This document shows positions 52,869-61,456 of a stretch of 64,000 bases of DNA, piece by piece. Origin of the DNA: Colwellia sp. MB02u-6 (lineage in GTDB: Bacteria > Pseudomonadota > Gammaproteobacteria > Enterobacterales > Alteromonadaceae). The notes below the pieces were generated by a model. The model saw only the letters and a list, made by a program, of their open reading frames with translations. It did no database searches and was not told where the DNA came from. Positions within the stretch are counted from its first letter, which is position 1, and every line of letters begins with the position of its first letter. The stretch lies in contig NZ_JACGVG010000036.1 in assembly GCF_014077095.1 (NCBI RefSeq), positions 124,001-188,000 on the forward strand, in the 5' to 3' direction. The position numbers were made by a program, and so were the translations under genes.

Positions 52869-53363
52869 TTAAGCAGCTTCTTGTTCTTTCTGATCGCGTA
52901 CTGCAGCAATCGTGCGGACCAATTTGCCTGCAGATGCTTCTTTCATTGCGCTCATTAAACGGGCAATTGCTTCGTCGTAAGTTGGTAGCTTAGCTAACAT
53001 ATTTACGTCTACTGCATTGCCTTCAAATGCGGCGGCTTTTAATTCAAACGATGGATTTTTCTTCGCAAAGTCTGTAAATAAACGCGCTGCTGCACCTGGA
53101 TGCTCGTTTGAGAATGCAATTAACGATGGACCAACCAATGTGTCAGCAACACATTCAAAGTCAGTACCTTGTAAAGCACGACGTGCTAACGTGTTACGGA
53201 TAACTTTCATCCATACACCGTTTACACGAGCTTCTTTACGTAAAGTCGTTATTGCTTCAACTGAAACACCGCGAGAATCCGCGATTACAGCTGATTGAGC
53301 GCCATTAGCAGCTTCTTGAACTTCAGCAACTATTGCTTTTTTGTTATCAAGATTGATAGCCAT
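52869..53363 (-). CDS. rplJ: 50S ribosomal protein L10
   Basis: This 164-residue stalk base protein binds L7/L12 dimers; it starts [20 protein letters not shown]. With L12 it represses its own mRNA in E. coli. ATG 53363 follows AGGAG by eight bases. The longer open frame to 53420 lies in the leader and is rejected. Confidence 0.98.
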   Translation of the reverse strand: MAINLDNKKAIVAEVQEAANGAQSAVIADSRGVSVEAITTLRKEARVNGVWMKVIRNTLARRALQGTDFECVADTLVGPSLIAFSNEHPGAAARLFTDFAKKNPSFELKAAAFEGNAVDVNMLAKLPTYDEAIARLMSAMKEASAGKLVRTIAAVRDQKEQEAA

Positions 53364-53618
53364 TGGCTTTACTCCTGGTTCACCGGCAATAAGAAACCGG
53401 TATTTACTATCCCTAAGCAAACTAAGATTCGCTTAGGCCGTTACGGCGAGGACCAGAATTAGGAAATACTGGGTAATCACCATCTACGTAGGAAAAATTA
53501 AGCTTTCAACGAAGAATCGTCTCGGCTCCTACGGTCTTTGACGGGGTTGTCTAAAGTTAATCAACGCTCATTTACGCTAATTTAAGCAGACAACACCTAC
53601 CAAAATTTAAGGGGCGAA
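53364..53618 (-). promoter_or_regulatory. L10 leader (rplJ autoregulatory leader)
   Basis: About 250 bases of untranslated mRNA precede rplJ. It includes CCGTAGGAGCCGAGACGATT, CCTACGTAGATGGTGATT and CTCGCCGTAACGGCC, which resemble the E. coli rplJ leader that binds L10(L12)4. Conservation of these unpaired and paired blocks, away from any coding frame, supports an RNA regulatory element (Rfam L10_leader type). Structure was not computed. Confidence 0.75.
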
Positions 53619-53647
53619 ATTATAGTCTACAATTTAACCCCTGTAAA
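53619..53647 (-). promoter_or_regulatory. Promoter of rplJ-rplL-rpoB-rpoC
   Basis: On the minus strand TTTACA (53642-53647), 17 bp, TATAAT (53619-53624), discriminator TTCGCCCC. It lies between the rplA stop and the L10 leader, in the same place as the E. coli PL10 promoter. Confidence 0.88.
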
Positions 53648-53675
53648 GCATCGATTATCGACACTTTATTGAAAA

Positions 53676-54371
53676 CTATAGTGTCAAGCTAGCTTGGTTG
53701 ACGGCAACGCCGGCACCCATAGTAGTTGAAACAGAAATTTTCTTAATGTACTGGCCTTTAGCATTAGCTGGTTTTGCTTTTTTAAGCGCTTCCAGTAATG
53801 ACTCAAGGTTTTCCTGCAATTTAGCATCGTCGAAATCAGCCTTACCAATGGTAGTATGGATGATACCGTTTTTGTCATTGCGGTAGCGGACTTGACCCGC
53901 TTTTGCGTTCTTTATTGCAGTAACAACATCAGGTGTAACTGTGCCAACTTTCGGGTTAGGCATCAGGCCACGTGGACCTAAAATCTGACCTAGTTGACCA
54001 ACAACACGCATAGCATCTGGTGAAGCAATTACAACGTCAAAGTCCATTACACCGGCTTTAACTTGCTCTGCTAAATCTTCCATACCTACGATGTCAGCAC
54101 CGGCTTCTCTCGCTTTATCAGCGTTAGCGCCTTGAGTAAATACAGCAACACGAACGTCACGGCCTGTACCATTTGGTAGTACAGTCGCGCCACGTACGTT
54201 TTGATCTGATTTACGAGCATCGATGCCAAGGTTTACGGCAACATCTACGCTTTCACGAAATTTAGCAGTAGCTAATTCTTTTAATAAAGAAAGTGCTTCA
54301 GCGATGTCATATTCTTTTAATACGTCTACTTTTTCACGGATAAGACGAGTGCGTTTTGATAATTTAGTCAT
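53676..54371 (-). CDS. rplA: 50S ribosomal protein L1
   Basis: This 231-residue L1-stalk protein starts [20 protein letters not shown] and has the signature [20 protein letters not shown]. In E. coli it also represses the rplK-rplA mRNA. It lies 2 bp after rplK. Confidence 0.99.
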   Translation of the reverse strand: MTKLSKRTRLIREKVDVLKEYDIAEALSLLKELATAKFRESVDVAVNLGIDARKSDQNVRGATVLPNGTGRDVRVAVFTQGANADKAREAGADIVGMEDLAEQVKAGVMDFDVVIASPDAMRVVGQLGQILGPRGLMPNPKVGTVTPDVVTAIKNAKAGQVRYRNDKNGIIHTTIGKADFDDAKLQENLESLLEALKKAKPANAKGQYIKKISVSTTMGAGVAVNQASLTL

Positions 54372-54373
54372 AA

Positions 54374-54802
54374 TTAATCCTCTACCACTAAACCCATTGA
54401 ACGAGCAGAGCCCGCAATGGTACGCACTGCAGCTTCCAAAGAACCAGCAGTAAGATCGGCTTCTTTCATCTTAACAATTTCTTCAAGTTGTGCTGTAGTA
54501 ACAGTACCAACTTTATCAGTGTTAGGACGACCTGAACCACTCTTAACACCAGCAGCTTTTAGAAGTAAATAAGCAGCGGGTGGAGTTTTTGTTTCAAATG
54601 TAAAAGAACGGTCAGCATAAACAGTAATAACTACTGGTACTGGAGCGCCTTTTTCCAAAGAATCAGTTTTTGCGTTAAACGCTTTACAAAATTCCATGAT
54701 GTTGACACCGTGTTGACCTAGTGCAGGACCAACTGGCGGTGACGGATTTGCTGCACCAGCAGCAACTTGTAGCTTAATTAAAGCTGTGACTTTTTTAGCC
54801 AT
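54374..54802 (-). CDS. rplK: 50S ribosomal protein L11
   Basis: This 142-residue protein of the GTPase centre starts [20 protein letters not shown] and contains the proline-rich [20 protein letters not shown]. It also takes part in RelA activation. It leads the rplK-rplA unit. Confidence 0.99.
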   Translation of the reverse strand: MAKKVTALIKLQVAAGAANPSPPVGPALGQHGVNIMEFCKAFNAKTDSLEKGAPVPVVITVYADRSFTFETKTPPAAYLLLKAAGVKSGSGRPNTDKVGTVTTAQLEEIVKMKEADLTAGSLEAAVRTIAGSARSMGLVVED

Positions 54803-54903
54803 GGTTTTAATACCTTTAGTATGGGTTCAAACGCTGATGATTAAAAACAGCTCCCCGTTAACAAAAAATCGATTTTTTCTTCATCAGATAAAATCGGCAG
54901 CAG

Positions 54904-54933
54904 ATTATATATTATTACAAGGTGGTAGTGCAA
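54904..54933 (-). promoter_or_regulatory. Promoter of rplK-rplA
   Basis: On the minus strand TTGCAC (54928-54933), 18 bp, TATAAT (54904-54909), followed by CTGCTGCC. The start near 54897 gives a leader of about 95 bases. Confidence 0.82.
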
Positions 54934-54997
54934 GCCAAGATGCTTTATTTGTATAAAAAAAGACCACGGAGCGCTATCAGTAAGGGAATGGCGGGAT

Positions 54998-55093
54998 CTA
55001 CTCATTCATTTCCATTATTTCCTCCCTGTAACAACATAGTAAAATAATTCACAGGAAGAAAAAAAGAGGACTGCAGGAGAAGCAATAGATCAG
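54998..55093. repeat. Dispersed repeat, copy B
   Basis: This copy shares CTACTCATT, TTTCCTCCCT, AAAATAATTCACAG (55041-55054) and GCAGGAG (55073-55079), in the same order, with the element at 18341-18411. TTTCCTCCCTGT and ACAGGAAGAAA form an internal inverted repeat. It lies between the rplK promoter and the nusG terminator. Confidence 0.45.
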
Positions 55094-55101
55094 AGGATAT
55101 A

Positions 55102-55130
55102 AAAAAGCCAGAGTGAGACTCTGGCTTTTT
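55102..55130 (-). terminator. Terminator of trpT-secE-nusG
   Basis: AAAAAGCCAGAGT and ACTCTGGCTTTTT are perfect 13-base arms with loop GAG, 15 bp after the nusG stop. The symmetric A/T tails make it bidirectional. Confidence 0.93.
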
Positions 55131-55145
55131 AGGGAATATTTATTG

Positions 55146-55724
55146 CTAGCCTTTTTCGACTTGCCCAAATTCCAAATCAACAGGTGTTGAACGACCAAAA
55201 ATAAGCACAGATACTTTAATGCGATTTTTCTCGTAATCAAGTTCTTCAACAACACCATTAAAGTCAGCAAATGGACCGTCAATAACGCGTACCACTTCAC
55301 CTGGTTCAAACAATGTTTTAGGTTTAGGTTTGTCAGTGTCCTCAAGGCGTTGTAAAATTCGATCAGCCTCTTTTTGTGAAATAGGTGCTGGTCTTTCTTT
55401 AGTGCCACCAATAAAACCTAACACACGCGGCACACTTTTAACTAAATGCCATGATTCATCGTCTAATTCCATATGAACTAAGACATAGCCTGGAAAAAAT
55501 TTACGTGAACTTTTACGCTTTTGCCCGGCGCGCATCTCAATAACTTCTTCAGTTGGCACAAGTATATCGCCAAACTTTTCTTCTAAACCATGAATACCAA
55601 TATGCTCAAGCAATGTTTTTTGCACACGGCCTTCATAGCCAGAGAAAGCTTGAACTACATACCAACGTAATTTAGGATTGTTATTTTTTTCAGGCGTATC
55701 TGTAATTGTAATTTCTTCAGTCAT
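55146..55724 (-). CDS. nusG: Transcription antitermination/elongation factor NusG
   Basis: This 192-residue factor has an NGN domain ([20 protein letters not shown], then [20 protein letters not shown]) and a C-terminal KOW domain ([20 protein letters not shown]). It binds RNA polymerase and links it to Rho or ribosomal S10. The N-terminal tail ([17 protein letters not shown]) is a little longer than in E. coli (181 residues). It lies 9 bp after secE. Confidence 0.99.
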   Translation of the reverse strand: MTEEITITDTPEKNNNPKLRWYVVQAFSGYEGRVQKTLLEHIGIHGLEEKFGDILVPTEEVIEMRAGQKRKSSRKFFPGYVLVHMELDDESWHLVKSVPRVLGFIGGTKERPAPISQKEADRILQRLEDTDKPKPKTLFEPGEVVRVIDGPFADFNGVVEELDYEKNRIKVSVLIFGRSTPVDLEFGQVEKG

Positions 55725-55733
55725 GACGGTACC

Positions 55734-56117
55734 TTAACCTACTTTTAATCCAGTAATTAATCCAACTACCCAGAACAGAACTGAATCTAGACCCCAAAGC
55801 AATAAAGACATAATTAATGTTGCTACTAATACTATACCCGTTGTTTGCACGGCTTCTTGACGTGTTGGCCAAACCACTTTGCGTACTTCAGTACGAGACT
55901 CTTTAGCAAATGCTACAGCTGTACTGCCTTTAACTGTTTGCATAGCAATAAGCCCTGCAATAACAATAGCAGCAACTACCGCTATAGCGCGCACGAGAAT
56001 TGATTGTTCAGCAAAAATGTAATTACCAACAACAGCACCAGCTAAAAGTAAAACAATTACGCCCCACTTTAAAAAATCAAATGAACCACTTGGTTCAGCT
56101 TCAGTATTTGCATTCAT
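55734..56117 (-). CDS. secE: Protein translocase subunit SecE
   Basis: This 127-residue protein has three membrane helices, as in E. coli and other gammaproteobacteria. The conserved amphipathic stretch ESRTEVRKVVWPTRQEAVQT and the last helix form the essential clamp around SecY. It is transcribed with nusG, and probably from the promoter before tRNA-Trp. Confidence 0.97.
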   Translation of the reverse strand: MNANTEAEPSGSFDFLKWGVIVLLLAGAVVGNYIFAEQSILVRAIAVVAAIVIAGLIAMQTVKGSTAVAFAKESRTEVRKVVWPTRQEAVQTTGIVLVATLIMSLLLWGLDSVLFWVVGLITGLKVG

Positions 56118-56225
56118 ATCTACTACCCGTAATTACATGTCTAATCTAAGACAAAGCACCCCGATACAATCGAAGTTAAAATCTAAAGCCCCTATTATTT
56201 TATTAATAAGCACTTTACTCAAAAA

Positions 56226-56302
56226 TGGCAGGGGTAGAGAGATTCGAACTCCCAACCGTCGGTTTTGGAGACCGCTGTTCTACCAATTGGAACTATACCC
56301 CT
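56226..56302 (-). tRNA. trpT: tRNA-Trp, anticodon CCA
   Basis: The minus strand gives acceptor AGGGGTA paired with TACCCCT, discriminator G and encoded CCA. The loop CTCCAAA contains anticodon CCA. The T arm GGGAGTTCGAATCTCTC-like region is normal. It lies between tuf and secE, an arrangement also found in Vibrio relatives. Confidence 0.96.
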
Positions 56303-56376
56303 TCAATCTGTACTTACACTTACCGAGTGATTCTTAGTTGTTTGGGAATTAAGAGAGACTCTAGAAGTGAGGCGCT

Positions 56377-56404
56377 ATTATACTAATCAAAATATTTTAC
56401 TCAA
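56377..56404 (-). promoter_or_regulatory. Promoter of tRNA-Trp-secE-nusG
   Basis: On the minus strand TTGAGT (56399-56404), 16 bp, TATAAT (56377-56382), followed by GC-rich AGCGCCTC. The spacing to tRNA-Trp is about 75 bp. It suggests that tRNA-Trp, secE and nusG are transcribed together. Confidence 0.8.
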
Positions 56405-56500
56405 GGACTATTTTCGAGTTTTAACTAGATGCTGCATCAGCCTTGCTTTTTCACCCTGCTTATTAGCTTTTATAAATAGTATTGGCACTCAACAATGTGC

Positions 56501-56527
56501 AAAAAAGACGCCTAAGCGTCTTTTTTT
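56501..56527. terminator. Outer terminator copy after the second tuf gene
   Basis: AAAAAAGACGC, loop CTAA, GCGTCTTTTTTT. This is the counterpart of the terminator at 39036-39063, but the sequence on its far side is different. Confidence 0.88.
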
Positions 56528-56630
56528 ATTGTGTTAATGTTTTCTAAAATTAAGCAATAATTCGTTAAGATAAGAGCGATACCACACCAGCAACTACTGA
56601 CCTATTTCCACTTTACTATAGCTCAGCTGC
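56528..56630 (-). pseudogene. Vestigial tuf 3' tail, second copy
   Basis: It is almost identical to 39064-39166, with one difference in the main block (39113 T versus 56577 C) and a few near the outer end. Like that copy, it resembles the last codons and 3' flank of tuf. It shows that the region copied between the two loci extends past the tuf stop. Confidence 0.6.
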
Positions 56631-56661
56631 AAAAAAAAAGACGCCTAAGCGTCTTTTTTTA
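56631..56661 (-). terminator. Terminator of the tRNA-operon tuf gene
   Basis: Same hairpin as at 39167-39197 (GACGC/GCGTC, loop CTAA, long A and T tracts), 22 bp after the tuf stop. Confidence 0.92.
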
Positions 56662-56682
56662 TTGTGTTAATGTCTTCTAAAA

Positions 56683-57867
56683 TTAAGCGATAATTTTAGA
56701 TACAACACCAGCACCAACTGTACGACCACCTTCACGGATAGCGAAGCGTAAACCTTCGTCCATCGCAACTGGGTTGATAAGCTCTACAACAAACTTCAAG
56801 TTGTCGCCTGGCATTACCATTTCAACACCTTCAGGAAGCTCTACTGCACCAGTAATATCCGTTGTACGGAAGTAAAACTGTGGACGGTAGCCTTTAAAGA
56901 ATGGCGTATGACGACCACCTTCATCTTTGCTTAGTACATAAACTTCTGACTCAAACTTAGTATGAGGTAAGATTGAACCAGGCTTACATAGTACTTGACC
57001 ACGTTCAACGTCTTCACGCTTAAGACCACGAAGAAGAACACCACAGTTCTCGCCAGCACGACCTTCGTCAAGTAACTTGCGGAACATTTCAACACCAGTA
57101 CAAGTAGATGTTTGTGTGTCACGAATACCAACAACTTCAACTGCGTCGCCGATTTTAACAATACCGCGTTCAACACGACCTGTTACAACCGTACCACGAC
57201 CTGAGATTGAGAATACATCTTCGATAGGCATGATGAATGCTCCATCAATTGCACGCTCTGGCTCTGGAATGTAGTTATCTAATGCATCAGCAAGTTCGAT
57301 TACTTTCGCTTCCCATTTCTCGTCGCCTTGAAGAGCGCCAAGTGCTGAACCTTGAATTACCGGTAAATCATCACCTGGGAAGTCATATTCAGAAAGAAGT
57401 TCACGAACTTCCATTTCTACTAATTCTAATAATTCATCATCATCAACAACATCACATTTGTTCATGAATACTATGATGAAAGGTACACCAACTTGACGTG
57501 ATAACAAGATGTGCTCACGTGTTTGTGGCATAGGACCATCTGTAGCAGCAACTACTAAGATAGCGCCATCCATTTGTGCAGCACCAGTGATCATGTTTTT
57601 GATGTAATCGGCGTGACCAGGACAATCTACGTGCGCGTAGTGACGTGCAGCTGTATCATACTCAATGTGAGAAGTATTAATCGTAATACCACGTTCACGT
57701 TCTTCAGGAGCGTTATCGATTTGTGCGAAGTCTTTAACTTCACCGCCGTGAACTTTAGTTAATACCGCAGAGATAGCGGCTGTTAAAGTTGTTTTACCGT
57801 GATCGACGTGACCGATAGTACCAACGTTAACATGCGGTTTTAAACGTTCAAATTTTGCTTTAGCCAT
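56683..57867 (-). CDS. tuf: Elongation factor Tu (tRNA-operon copy)
   Basis: This 394-residue protein is identical to the str-operon EF-Tu. The gene is last in a tRNA-Thr-Tyr-Gly-Thr-tuf operon, equivalent to E. coli thrU-tyrU-glyT-thrT-tufB. It has its own ribosome site, AGAGGT, unlike the flank of the other copy, so the shared sequence ends at the start codon. The coordinate offset to the first copy is a constant 17464. Confidence 0.99.
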   Translation of the reverse strand: MAKAKFERLKPHVNVGTIGHVDHGKTTLTAAISAVLTKVHGGEVKDFAQIDNAPEERERGITINTSHIEYDTAARHYAHVDCPGHADYIKNMITGAAQMDGAILVVAATDGPMPQTREHILLSRQVGVPFIIVFMNKCDVVDDDELLELVEMEVRELLSEYDFPGDDLPVIQGSALGALQGDEKWEAKVIELADALDNYIPEPERAIDGAFIMPIEDVFSISGRGTVVTGRVERGIVKIGDAVEVVGIRDTQTSTCTGVEMFRKLLDEGRAGENCGVLLRGLKREDVERGQVLCKPGSILPHTKFESEVYVLSKDEGGRHTPFFKGYRPQFYFRTTDITGAVELPEGVEMVMPGDNLKFVVELINPVAMDEGLRFAIREGGRTVGAGVVSKIIA

Positions 57868-57944
57868 CTTAAAGTACCTCTGGGTAGATTAAATCTATTA
57901 ATTTCTTAGTCAACATTGATTAATCTATAGAAGGCCTAAAGAAG

Positions 57945-58020
57945 TGGTGCTGATAGGCAGATTCGAACTGCCGACCTCACCCTTACCAAGGGTGCGCTCT
58001 ACCAACTGAGCCATATCAGC
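57945..58020 (-). tRNA. thrT: tRNA-Thr, anticodon GGT
   Basis: Acceptor GCTGATA paired with TATCAGC, discriminator A, encoded CCA. The anticodon stem CACCC/GGGTG closes loop TTGGTAA, giving anticodon GGT. It is the last tRNA before tuf. Confidence 0.96.
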
Positions 58021-58036
58021 ATTTCTCTATAAAGAC

Positions 58037-58111
<75 letters not shown>

Positions 58112-58140
58112 TAAATTCTATCAGATTATCTCTGTTAAAA

Positions 58141-58225
58141 TGGTGGAGGGAGGTGGATTCGAACCACCGAAGGCTGAGCCGTCAGATTTACAGTCTGATC
58201 CCTTTGGCCACTCGGGAACCCCTCC
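58141..58225 (-). tRNA. tyrU: tRNA-Tyr, anticodon GTA
   Basis: At 85 nt this is a class II tRNA with a long variable arm. Acceptor GGAGGGG pairs with CCCTCC-type 3' end (one imperfect pair), the loop CTGTAAA carries GTA, and CCA is encoded. Confidence 0.96.
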
Positions 58226-58259
58226 AAATTTTAATATCACATTACAAGTAATGTATTAA

Positions 58260-58335
<76 letters not shown>

Positions 58336-58354
58336 ACTACATTAAGTGGTGCGA

Positions 58355-58383
58355 ATTCTAGAGTAATGTTTTCGTGCTTGCAA
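58355..58383 (-). promoter_or_regulatory. Promoter of the tRNA-Thr-Tyr-Gly-Thr-tuf operon
   Basis: On the minus strand TTGCAA (58378-58383), 17 bp, TAGAAT (58355-58360), discriminator TCGCACC. The upstream DNA is rich in A and T runs that could act as an UP element or Fis sites. Transcription should start about 12 bases before the first tRNA. Confidence 0.83.
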
Positions 58384-58469
58384 CAGCAAAATGCAAATAA
58401 TAAGCATGTTTTTATGCGTTTGATGGTTTTTTACCCACAATCACAAATTTTCAACTATAAACACTGACC

Positions 58470-59204
58470 TTAGCGCGCTTGAAAACAACTTAAACCAAGA
58501 AAAACTAACTTAGGTTCAAGTTGACAGTACTCAGCCATTAGCTTTGCAATCTGTTCTCCATTGCCACCCGTTATCAGTACCTTGTCGAGTGTCAACAAAT
58601 TATTTGCTTGAATAATAGCTTCTTTAATCGCCCCTATGGTCATCGCCCAACTACCATGGTTCAAGCAATTTGAGCTGTCCTGACCAAAGGATATACTTGC
58701 AGTAACTTTAGGTGTGGCGATAATTTTAGTGGTGCGGATTAATAAACTATCAAATAAGGTTTGTACACCCGGCATGATCCAACCACCAAAATGCTGACCA
58801 TTCGCCGCTAACAGATCAACAGTTGTTGCAGTGCCGGCATCGATAATAAGTAAGTTTTTTTGTGGATAAAGCTGTTTCGCCCCTATCATAGCCAGCCAAC
58901 GATCAACGCCTAGGCTTTCTGGCTGCTGATACGACGAGGATATTCCAAACGCGCTTGCTGAACTCTGTACTTGTACAAAAGCGATATTATAGTCTGTTAC
59001 CCACTTGTCGATCGCATCATGCACTAGGTTACCATGCACGTTAGCAAGAATAACTTCGCTCACCTGTGAAAATTTACCTTGCGATAACTGTGCTTGAAAA
59101 GTGTGATAGTTAAGATAAACAATGTCAGAAAGTGGTGCAGAAACACCAGATGCTTGAAAAACATATTTTACTTGGGTATTACCAACATCAATTAACAGCC
59201 TCAT
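58470..59204 (-). CDS. coaX: Type III pantothenate kinase CoaX
   Basis: This 244-residue enzyme phosphorylates pantothenate in the first step of coenzyme A synthesis. It belongs to the ASKHA fold: phosphate loop DVGNTQVK (Asp6), the motif GVDRWLAMIGA, and the adenosine region IDAGTATTVDLL. Type III enzymes need a monovalent cation and are not inhibited by CoA. The start codon overlaps the birA stop as ATGA, so translation is probably coupled. birA-coaX adjacency is common in bacteria. Confidence 0.95.
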   Translation of the reverse strand: MRLLIDVGNTQVKYVFQASGVSAPLSDIVYLNYHTFQAQLSQGKFSQVSEVILANVHGNLVHDAIDKWVTDYNIAFVQVQSSASAFGISSSYQQPESLGVDRWLAMIGAKQLYPQKNLLIIDAGTATTVDLLAANGQHFGGWIMPGVQTLFDSLLIRTTKIIATPKVTASISFGQDSSNCLNHGSWAMTIGAIKEAIIQANNLLTLDKVLITGGNGEQIAKLMAEYCQLEPKLVFLGLSCFQAR

Positions 59205-60175
59205 AACCCAGCCCTTAGACTAACTTCACCACCATACACCGGACTTACTTGGCCATTTACCTCCAACATCAATGCCCCTTGGCCGTTAATACCCCGACAA
59301 ATACCTCGGGTAACTTTCTCACCAGTAATTAAAGCAACAGGTTTGTTAATGTAGAAATCTTGTGCATGCCACTGAGTCACCATAGTATTGATGCCCGTTT
59401 CGCTGTGAACTTTTAAACGCCTATGTAAGGCTGCAATGATGTTGGCCGCTAACATGTTTCGATCAATATCAACACCTATAGCACTCGACAAATCAATCCA
59501 TGGTTGATCAACTAATACAGCACTCTTGACGGGCATTTTAATATTGAGGCCAATACCAATAACACAATGACATGGCTCCATCGCTTGACCTTCGAGATCA
59601 ATTAAAATGCCGGCAAGTTTAACGCCATTGAAATAAATATCATTTGGCCACTTCAATTCAACATCCACTTGATAAAGTGCTTTTATTGCATCACTCACCG
59701 CCAATGCCGCCACAACACTTAACCCCATGGCTGCTGACATACCTTGCTCTAAATACCAATACATTGACAAGTAAATGTGTGAGCCAAAAGGTGAAATCCA
59801 TTGTCGCCCCCTTCGTCCTCGACCAGCACTTTGATATTCAGCAATACACACTTGCCCGATAACATTTTGGTTTGGCAAACGGCGCATCAAATAACTATTC
59901 GTTGAGTCGATTAAGTTATGAACTTCTACCTTGGCACTAGTATTTTGCTCAGCCAATTTTGCAACGATGAGACTTTCGTTGAGCAGTTCAATGGGTTCAG
60001 CTAATCGATAGCCTTTGCCGGTGACACTAAAAATATCAAAGCCCATTTCTTGTAATGCACTAATATGCTTTGAAATAGCCGCGCGACTGACGCCGAGCTC
60101 TTCGCCTATAGCTTGCCCCGACAAAAACTCACCTTTAACCAATTTTTTAATCAACTGCTCACGAATTGCTTTCAT
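59201..60175 (-). CDS. birA: Bifunctional biotin-protein ligase/biotin operon repressor BirA
   Basis: This 324-residue protein attaches biotin to carboxylase carriers. An N-terminal winged helix (GEELGVSRAAISKHISALQE) gives it the repressor function. The catalytic domain has GRGRRGRQW and KWPNDIYFNG, and a C-terminal SH3-like domain follows. The usual catalytic lysine is in the KWPNDI motif. ATG 60175 is preferred over GTG 60184 because AGGG lies eight bases upstream, and it overlaps the murB stop as ATGA. Confidence 0.96.
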   Translation of the reverse strand: MKAIREQLIKKLVKGEFLSGQAIGEELGVSRAAISKHISALQEMGFDIFSVTGKGYRLAEPIELLNESLIVAKLAEQNTSAKVEVHNLIDSTNSYLMRRLPNQNVIGQVCIAEYQSAGRGRRGRQWISPFGSHIYLSMYWYLEQGMSAAMGLSVVAALAVSDAIKALYQVDVELKWPNDIYFNGVKLAGILIDLEGQAMEPCHCVIGIGLNIKMPVKSAVLVDQPWIDLSSAIGVDIDRNMLAANIIAALHRRLKVHSETGINTMVTQWHAQDFYINKPVALITGEKVTRGICRGINGQGALMLEVNGQVSPVYGGEVSLRAGL

Positions 60176-61206
60176 TGTTGGCACCCTGTATTGATATGAC
60201 TTAGCTCACCATCAGCGCCGATAAATCTAACTTCTGGTATCAATTGAAGATTAAATTTGGCCATGATTTTTTCCTGAATATAGACTGATAAAGCGACAAT
60301 ATGCTCACCCTGCTTACTGTCATAGTTAATAACCACTAAAGCTTGGTTTTCATGCACACCCACACCCCCATCACGAAAACCTTTAAGACCTGCTTGCTCA
60401 ATCAGCCAACCTGCGGCTAACTTTATTTCACCACTTTGTTGTCGATAATAAGGCATCTTTGGATACTGCTGCTGTAAAGCATGAAAAAAATCTTCACTGA
60501 CCAGTGGATTTTTAAAAAAGCTGCCCGCATTAGGTAGTCGTTTAGGCTCAGGTAATTTTGCCTGACGTAACTGGATAACTTTTGCCATAATAGCCTGTGG
60601 AGTCACGGGGGCGATAATAGTGTTTAAGCCCTGATAACTGTCGACTGGCTGCCAAGCTTTTGGCAATGAAAAATGCACCTGGGTAATAATACCTTTGCCG
60701 TTTAATGCCTGTTTAAAAATACTGTTACGATAGCCAAATTGACACGCGGCGTTACTATAATCTATCAACTTTTTCTGAGCAAAATCAAACCAAGTAACAC
60801 GTTCAATAAAGTCGCTCACTTCAACACCGTAAGCACCAATATTTTGTACCGGCGCGGCACCGACACTGCCGGGGATAAGGGCCAAATTTTCTAAACCGTA
60901 TATAGCGCGATTAATGCAAAACAAAACCAAGTTATGCCAATTTTCACCACAAGCGGCACTTACCTGAAAATATTCATCGTGTTCAGTGACATCAATGCCC
61001 ATTAAGCTGGGTTTGATAATGATTGGTGCTTTCGCTTGGCAGAATAAGGTGTTTGTGCCCTCTCCCAGAATATAAGACCTGAGCGCTTTATCCGTGTTTA
61101 TTTCAAACAGTTCTTTAACAGTAGACGGGAACAGTATCTCAGCGGTAACGGCTGGTACATTTAAGCTATTTAATGCTTGTAAAGGGAAGTTAGCGCGTGT
61201 TTTCAT
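60172..61206 (-). CDS. murB: UDP-N-acetylenolpyruvoylglucosamine reductase MurB
   Basis: This 344-residue FAD enzyme makes UDP-N-acetylmuramic acid for peptidoglycan. FAD-binding segments include YILGEGTNTLFCQ, ALIPGSVGAAPVQNIGAYGVE, and the catalytic region NAGSFFKNP with the following serine motif. It is a type I MurB. murB, birA and coaX are joined by two ATGA overlaps. The start at 61206 lacks a clear ribosome site and lies almost at the predicted transcription start. Confidence 0.96.
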   Translation of the reverse strand: MKTRANFPLQALNSLNVPAVTAEILFPSTVKELFEINTDKALRSYILGEGTNTLFCQAKAPIIIKPSLMGIDVTEHDEYFQVSAACGENWHNLVLFCINRAIYGLENLALIPGSVGAAPVQNIGAYGVEVSDFIERVTWFDFAQKKLIDYSNAACQFGYRNSIFKQALNGKGIITQVHFSLPKAWQPVDSYQGLNTIIAPVTPQAIMAKVIQLRQAKLPEPKRLPNAGSFFKNPLVSEDFFHALQQQYPKMPYYRQQSGEIKLAAGWLIEQAGLKGFRDGGVGVHENQALVVINYDSKQGEHIVALSVYIQEKIMAKFNLQLIPEVRFIGADGELSHINTGCQQ

Positions 61207-61213
61207 AACAGTG

Positions 61214-61243
61214 ACTATAATAAATTTGCCTTATTGTACGCAA
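61214..61243 (-). promoter_or_regulatory. Predicted promoter of murB-birA-coaX
   Basis: On the minus strand TTGCGT (61238-61243), 18 bp, TATAGT (61214-61219). The expected start, about 61207, lies next to the murB ATG at 61206, which would make the mRNA nearly leaderless. The motif match is fair. Confidence 0.5.
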
Positions 61244-61402
61244 AAATAGCCTTCGCATAAACAGTGCTAACCATAGTTATACTGATAGGGCTAATTTATT
61301 CAATCGGTTGCTATAAACTGAAATTGGGATAAGTGCTCGATAAACGGCTGAGAATTTGTTGTCGGCATTGCAGTGCTGGTGACGAAGTGTTAGTAATTAA
61401 TT

Positions 61403-61448
61403 GGGTGTTTTACCGCGTTAAATCAGCTATTGCTTGATAAAAACACCC
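61403..61448 (-). repeat. Inverted repeat downstream of argA, possible terminator
   Basis: GGGTGTTTT and AAAACACCC are perfect 9-base arms around a 28-base loop, 9 bp beyond the argA stop. On the minus strand the left arm ends in AAAACACCC with no T-run after it. The loop is long, so termination is uncertain. Confidence 0.35.
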
Positions 61449-61456
61449 CTGAAGTA

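Noticed and set aside
56484-56502. TGGCAC-like sequence as a sigma-54 promoter
   Set aside because: The downstream half does not match TTGC at the right spacing, and no sigma-54-regulated gene follows.
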